From Kiloniellaceae bacterium (GTDB taxonomy: Bacteria; Pseudomonadota; Alphaproteobacteria; Kiloniellales; J153), in NCBI GenBank assembly GCA_021776135.1, contig JAJFGL010000035.1, positions 38,335 through 102,334 on the forward strand: DNA of 64,000 nt, given 5' to 3'. A program made the position numbers and the translations under genes. The notes under the pieces are model-generated. The model did not search any database. It saw only the letters and a program-made list of their open reading frames with translations, and was not told where the DNA came from. Of this stretch, positions 60,177 through 64,000 are shown one piece after another; within the stretch, counting starts at the first letter, position 1; the number at the start of each line of letters is the position of its first letter.

Positions 60177-61220
60177 GTGAACGATATCGTGGCCGAACAA
60201 AACGATCTTGGGCGCCTTGCCTCGAAAGAGGCCGCTGAGAGCCGCGTGCTGTCGGTCGTCGTCCCGGTCTACAACGAATCGGAAACCCTGCCTGAATTTC
60301 ACCGCCGGCTTGCGGCGGTCTTGGACAAGCTGCCTTATGCGGCTGAGATCGTCTATGTCGACGATGGCAGCGAGGACGGCTCCGCCGACTGCCTTCTTTC
60401 CTTGCATGGCAGCGACCCCCGGGTGGCGGTGCTTCGCTTGTCGCGGAACTTCGGCAAGGAAGCGGCCATGACGGCGGGCCTGGATCATGCCAAGGGCGAC
60501 GCCGTTATCGTCATCGACGCCGATTTACAGGACCCGCCGGAACTCATCCCCGATCTGATCGCGCCCTGGGCGGCGGGGGAGGGCGAGGTCGTCTATGCCC
60601 AGCGCCGCTCCCGCGCCGGCGAGACCTGGCTGAAGCGAACCTCCGCCCATGCCTTCTATCGGCTTATGGAAAAGGTCGGCCACGCGCCCATGCCGCGCGA
60701 CGTCGGCGACTTCCGATTGCTGGGCCGCGCGGCAGTCACGGATCTTTTGCGCCTGCGCGAATCGCATCGCTTCATGAAGGGCTTGTTCGCCTGGATCGGT
60801 TATCGCCAGATCGCGGTTCCCTATGACCGCGATCCGCGCCATGCCGGCGCCAGTAAGTGGAATTACTTGAAGCTATGGAGCTTCTCGATCGAGGGCATCA
60901 CCAGCTTCACCACCGTGCCGCTTAAAGTCGCGACCTATGTCGGCTTGCTGGTCGCGGTTCTGGCCCTCATGTTCGGCTTCGGCATTATCTACGACACCTT
61001 GGTTCACGGCACCGACGTCCCCGGCTATCCCTCGCTCATGGTCGTGGTTTTGTTTCTGGGCGGCGTACAGCTCACCACTATCGGCATACTGGGCGAATAC
61101 GTCGGGCGGATTTCCGACGAGACCAAGAGCCGCCCGTTGTATTTGATCCAAGACCGCCTGGCCGCCAAATCCGTGGCGCCTGGGGAGAAGCCAAGCGGAA
61201 AGGCCGCGCGAGGGCTTTAG
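60177..61220 (+). CDS. Undecaprenyl-phosphate glycosyltransferase (GT2, GtrB/ArnC-like)
   Basis: 347 residues from GTG 60177 (the frame opens at 60090). The GT-A core VLSVVVPVYNESETLPEFHRRL, YVDDGSEDGSADCL, LRLSRNFGKEAAMTAGLDHAKGDAVIVIDADLQDPPELIP (DXD) is followed by DVGDFRLLGRAAVTDLLRLRESHRFMKGLFAWIGYRQ and two C-terminal membrane segments (about 265-290 and 300-325). It should transfer a sugar from a nucleotide donor to undecaprenyl phosphate. The GT39 gene begins right after the stop. Confidence 0.93.
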   Translation: MNDIVAEQNDLGRLASKEAAESRVLSVVVPVYNESETLPEFHRRLAAVLDKLPYAAEIVYVDDGSEDGSADCLLSLHGSDPRVAVLRLSRNFGKEAAMTAGLDHAKGDAVIVIDADLQDPPELIPDLIAPWAAGEGEVVYAQRRSRAGETWLKRTSAHAFYRLMEKVGHAPMPRDVGDFRLLGRAAVTDLLRLRESHRFMKGLFAWIGYRQIAVPYDRDPRHAGASKWNYLKLWSFSIEGITSFTTVPLKVATYVGLLVAVLALMFGFGIIYDTLVHGTDVPGYPSLMVVVLFLGGVQLTTIGILGEYVGRISDETKSRPLYLIQDRLAAKSVAPGEKPSGKAARGL

Positions 61221-62696
61221 GTGCCGCGTCTAGACGACGCGCCGCCCGGCGCGGTTGTCCCGGCGGTCCTGGTCCTTCACGCGGCGCTCTGGACCCTGGT
61301 CCCCAGTCTGGTCAATCCGAACCTGCCCCTCGACGCGGTCGAGACCCTGGCCTGGGGACATGCCTGGCAGTGGGGCTACGACAAGCACCCGCCGCTATCG
61401 CCTTGGCTGGCCGAACTCGCCTTCACGGCGGCGCCGGGACAGGGGTGGCCGCTGTACCTGCTCAGCGCGCTTTGCGTCACCCTGGCGTTTTGGGCGGTGT
61501 GGCACTTGGCGCGCGAGTTTCTGGCGCCGGTTCCGGCCATGATCGCGATGCTGCTGTTGGAAGGCATTTACTATCACAACTTCACCAGCCCTGAATTCAA
61601 CGCCAATGTCGTTCTCTTACCGCTTTGGGGCTTGAGCGTACTCTGCTTCTGGCGCGCGCTGACGCGCGGCGGCTGGGTTTTCTGGGCCTTGTTTGGGGTC
61701 TTCGGCGCCCTGGGCTTGTTGGGTAAGTATTTCACCGGATTTCTGATCCTGCCCTTGGGCCTGTTTCTTCTCCTCGACCGGGACAGCCGCGCGGTCTGGC
61801 GGACGCCGGGCCCTTACCTGGCCATGGGCGTGGCCCTGGCCGTACTGAGCCCGCATCTGATTTGGATGTGGGGGCACGATTTCCAGACTCTCGCCTACGC
61901 CGTGGCGCGCTCAGCCGCGCGAAGTGAGTCGATGCTGGTGCGGCACCTGGGCTATCCGGCGAAATTTCTACTCGCGCAAGGCATGGCCTTGGCGCCCATG
62001 CTGTTGCTCGTCGCCGCCCTGGGACGGCCATCCTGGCCCGCCTTGGGTTTAAATCGCGAACGGCGGTTCTTGATCGCCGCGGGCATCGCGCCGCTGGTTC
62101 TGGTTGTCCTGGCCTCGGCCGTGTTCGGGCTGCGTTTGCGGTCCATGTGGGGCACGCCCTTGTTCTTGTTCGCCGGTTTGCTGGCGGTGGTTTTTTTCTT
62201 AGCCCCAAAATTGAACCGGCGCCGTTTCGCGGTTGTCTGGTGTAGCTTGTTCCTGCTCGCGCCCGCGTTGTATGGAGCTTTGGCCTTGGCTCAACCTTAT
62301 ATAACGGGCAAGGGCAAACGGGTTCATTTCCCAGGACGCGCGCTTGCCCAGGAGGCGGAGGCGGCATGGAGCGCCCGGTTCGCGGGGCCCTTGCCGATCG
62401 TCATTGGCTCCGAGTGGCTGGCCGGCAACGTCGGCGCCTATGCGCCATCCCGGCCCCAGGTCTACATCGCCGGGGACCCGGCCCGGGCGCCCTGGGTTAG
62501 CGATTCGCAGGTCCGCGAAAGGGGCGCCGCCGCGGTCTGGGATATGGACAATCCCCCATCCGGGCTCGCCGATCGTTTCTCTTGCCTGGAGTCGCAGCCG
62601 CCGCTTGAGTTATCCTGGGATACCGGCGCCGAGTTGCCGCCCGTGCGTTTGGGCCTGGCCCTGATCGCCCCGGCCGCCGCCTGTTCGAAGCCCTGA
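61221..62696 (+). CDS. Glycosyltransferase family 39 membrane protein (ArnT-like)
   Basis: 491 residues from GTG 61221, immediately after the GT2 stop. An Asp near residue 35 (LPLDAVETLAWGHAWQWGYDKHPPLSPWLAELAF) in the first periplasmic loop corresponds to the catalytic DxE-type region of PMT/ArnT enzymes. About ten to twelve membrane segments follow, then a C-terminal periplasmic domain of about 120 residues. It probably uses the lipid-linked sugar to modify LPS, lipid A or another envelope glycan. The acceptor cannot be told from the sequence. Confidence 0.88.
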   Translation: MPRLDDAPPGAVVPAVLVLHAALWTLVPSLVNPNLPLDAVETLAWGHAWQWGYDKHPPLSPWLAELAFTAAPGQGWPLYLLSALCVTLAFWAVWHLAREFLAPVPAMIAMLLLEGIYYHNFTSPEFNANVVLLPLWGLSVLCFWRALTRGGWVFWALFGVFGALGLLGKYFTGFLILPLGLFLLLDRDSRAVWRTPGPYLAMGVALAVLSPHLIWMWGHDFQTLAYAVARSAARSESMLVRHLGYPAKFLLAQGMALAPMLLLVAALGRPSWPALGLNRERRFLIAAGIAPLVLVVLASAVFGLRLRSMWGTPLFLFAGLLAVVFFLAPKLNRRRFAVVWCSLFLLAPALYGALALAQPYITGKGKRVHFPGRALAQEAEAAWSARFAGPLPIVIGSEWLAGNVGAYAPSRPQVYIAGDPARAPWVSDSQVRERGAAAVWDMDNPPSGLADRFSCLESQPPLELSWDTGAELPPVRLGLALIAPAAACSKP

Positions 62697-62705
62697 GGAC
62701 CGAAT

Positions 62706-63125
62706 TTGCTCCATTTAATCAAGTTATCGGTCGGAACCGAAGACGTCGAGGATCTGGCCGCCTGGCAGGCGCAACGGCGGGCGCGGACCGGCAAGCCCGC
62801 CTATCACCGGACCCGCATGACCCCCAGACGCCGCGAGGAACTTCTCGATGGCGGCTCGATCTATTGGGTCATCAAGGGCCAGATTTTGGCACGGCAAGGC
62901 CTGCTGGACATCGAGGCCGTGGTCGATGCCCAGGGCCGGGCGGATAACCACTTGATATTGGACGATAAAATCATACGCACCGTGCCCCGTGCCCATCGCC
63001 CGTTTCAAGGCTGGCGCTATCTGGCGCCCAAGGATGCCCCTCCGGATTTGGAGTCGCTGGGCGCGGGCCTCGCCGATATCCCCGCCGAGATGGCGGCGGA
63101 ATTACATGAACTGGGGCTTCTCTAG
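62706..63125 (+). CDS. DUF1489 family protein
   Basis: 139 residues from TTG 62706 with GAGGA nine bases upstream. LHLIKLSVGTEDVEDLAAWQ at the start, YHRTRMTPRRREELLDGGSIYWVIKGQILARQGLLDIEA and the end FQGWRYLAPKDAPPDL are typical of DUF1489, a conserved alphaproteobacterial family of unknown role. No membrane segment. It is the last protein gene before the rRNA region. Confidence 0.88.
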   Translation: MLHLIKLSVGTEDVEDLAAWQAQRRARTGKPAYHRTRMTPRRREELLDGGSIYWVIKGQILARQGLLDIEAVVDAQGRADNHLILDDKIIRTVPRAHRPFQGWRYLAPKDAPPDLESLGAGLADIPAEMAAELHELGLL

Positions 63126-63148
63126 GGGAAGCGGCACATAAACGCAAA

Positions 63149-63329
63149 GTCGTCATCCCGGACCTTAGGCGAGCCCGGAAATCGGTCGATTTCCGGTGCG
63201 CGAGCCTTACGGTCCGGGATCTATTTATCCGCTTGTCCGGCATTCGAATACCGGCATGATGGCTCCCGGATCGCTGACTTTTCTTGCCAAGCAAAAGGCT
63301 TGGAGGAAAGTCGCGTCCGGGATGACGAC
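63149..63329. repeat. 181-bp element with GTCGTCATCCCGGA terminal inverted repeats and internal hairpins
   Basis: GTCGTCATCCCGGA at 63149-63162 is exactly inverted at 63316-63329. Inside are CCGGAAATCG-GT-CGATTTCCGG (63175-63196), the imperfect CCGGCATTCGAATACCGG (63237-63254) and a GACTTT...CCAAGC-AAAAG-GCTTGG...AAAGTC hairpin (63276-63312). This looks like a non-autonomous, palindromic extragenic element. Confidence 0.75.
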
Positions 63330-63757
63330 GTTAATGGGTATGCGACCTAGGAGAAGCGGCGGAAATCATTGGGTTTTTTTTGCCCAAATTAAAAATTCAC
63401 TTTCGTTAAAAACAGGTGTGGACAAGCCCCCGTTACCGGCATATATACACCGCTGTCGACGGCGGAACGCTTTCGGGCGCCGTCTGCGACGCTTCCAGAT
63501 CGACAGCACGAGGGTTGCATCGCATGTTGCGTTGCAGATTCGCGGCGCGGTCGGTATGATCGTTTCCCGTTTATTTCCGGCAAGCCGGGGATTTTGGGAA
63601 ACAGGGTCCGGGAAACCGGATTCGGGGGGTAAGCCGGGGGGCCTTGGCCCGGCGTCTTGCCGCCAAGCTGTTTTACATTGTTGATTGTAAGGAAGGGATG
63701 CGCGGGCGGCGGAGTCTGGGTGCCGGTTTCGGCTGGTTGCCACTATAGACTCTGGTG

Positions 63758-63804
63758 CAAACGCGTATCCTTAGTGCCATGCACTATAATTTTGTACGCG
63801 TTTG
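63758..63804. promoter_or_regulatory. Inverted repeat spanning a TATAAT box upstream of 16S rRNA
   Basis: CAAACGCGTA (63758-63767) is exactly inverted as TACGCGTTTG (63795-63804), and a perfect -10 hexamer TATAAT lies between them (63785-63790). A matching -35 TTGACA at 17 bases is not visible. The 16S start is about 86 bases further on. The layout suggests a regulated rRNA promoter. Confidence 0.4.
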
Positions 63805-63875
63805 TGTTAGGAGCTCGATAAGTTCAATCGTGGAAACTTGGTCTTTATTGACCTTGGCGAAGCGATTGGGCAAGT

Positions 63876-64000
63876 CAACTTGAGAGTTTGATCCTGGCTC
63901 AGAACGAACGCTGGCGGCAGGCTTAACACATGCAAGTCGAAGGTGATCCAGGACTTCGGTCCTGGTGAAACTGGCGCACGGGTGAGTAACGCGTGGGAAT
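63876..64000 (+). rRNA. 16S ribosomal RNA, 5' end only
   Basis: AGAGTTTGATCCTGGCTCAG at 63883 is the universal 16S 5' sequence (E. coli position 8), followed by AACGAACGCTGGCGGCAGGC, TTAACACATGCAAGTCGAA and the helix containing GGGTGAGTAACGCGTGGG at the window edge. The GGCAGGCTTAAC wording agrees with Alphaproteobacteria. The mature 5' end is estimated at about 63876; the rest lies beyond the window. Confidence 0.98.

Larger units (their letters stand above)
63126..63875. other. Structured non-coding region upstream of the 16S rRNA gene
   Basis: About 750 bases without a convincing gene; a short open frame at 63196-63684 lacks motifs and a ribosome binding site. The first part holds the inverted-repeat element at 63149-63329. 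The AT-rich part around 63365-63420 separates it from the rRNA leader. Near the 3' end is a consensus -10 TATAAT (63785-63790) inside an inverted repeat (63758-63804). No tRNA was found. Confidence 0.55.

Noticed and set aside
63196..63684. A 162-codon open frame before the 16S gene
   Set aside because: It crosses the hairpin-rich repeat and has no domain, start signal or plausible protein composition.
1..64000. CRISPR arrays, insertion sequences and prophage genes
   Set aside because: No regularly spaced direct repeats, transposase, integrase, capsid or terminase genes were seen anywhere in the window.

Overview
The window is a 64 kb stretch of a GC-rich alphaproteobacterial chromosome. The lineage call rests on several small families that are largely alphaproteobacterial (DUF1491, DUF1489, DUF1194), a CtrA-like receiver, a VPLPA-CTERM protein and the start of a 16S rRNA gene with an alphaproteobacterial 5' end. 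Rhodospirillales or a neighbouring order is the best guess; the species cannot be read from the window.

Layout. 1-4.6 kb: end of homoserine dehydrogenase, glpX, recJ, a secreted vWA protein and tRNA-Glu. 4.6-6.2 kb: an AT-richer insert directly after tRNA-Glu with a putative toxin, an XRE antitoxin and a third overlapping acidic gene. 6.4-12.2 kb: small conserved proteins, MlaC, a SleB-type hydrolase, an orphan histidine kinase and a YcaQ-like protein. 12.2-18 kb: pyrimidine/nucleoside salvage (upp, a yeast-type cytosine deaminase and a four-gene BMP-type nucleoside ABC importer). 18-30.6 kb: a near-complete type II secretion system (prepilin peptidase, E, F, G, H, I, J, L, M, a C-like protein, D, K), interrupted by a reverse-strand CtrA-like receiver fused to a PilZ domain. 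30.6-35.9 kb: a reverse-strand operon joining an RsbU/RsbW/STAS partner-switching module to MlaE-MlaF-MlaD-lipoprotein phospholipid transport genes. 36.2-40.4 kb: a degenerate receiver/PAS protein overlapping a 1032-residue BTAD/AAA/TPR regulator. 40.5-49.2 kb: a VPLPA-CTERM protein, PhnX, an MFS carrier, a GMC oxidoreductase, TusA, the reductive pyrimidine catabolism enzyme PreT-PreA and an EamA exporter. 49.2-59.7 kb: a threonine dehydratase divergent from a ten-gene leucine-catabolic run (mccB, enoyl-CoA hydratase, two DUF1538 membrane proteins, a PII-like protein, a CBS protein, a TPR/2OG-oxygenase protein, mccA, HMG-CoA lyase). 59.7-62.7 kb: GtrA, GT2 and GT39 envelope glycosylation genes. 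62.7-64 kb: a DUF1489 gene, a structured non-coding region and the start of a 16S rRNA gene.

The most unusual features are operon-level combinations. (1) The STAS protein upstream of mlaE could be both MlaB and the substrate of the adjacent kinase/phosphatase pair, so that outer-membrane lipid transport would be controlled by partner switching. (2) A DUF1538 pair with PII-like and CBS sensors is embedded within leucine catabolism, with 1 nt between the hydratase stop and the first DUF1538 start. (3) RutR-like palindromes lie upstream of both preTA and the nucleoside importer, which would tie two distant pyrimidine loci into one uracil-responsive regulon.

All calls come from reading the sequence and remembered family motifs; no database search was run.
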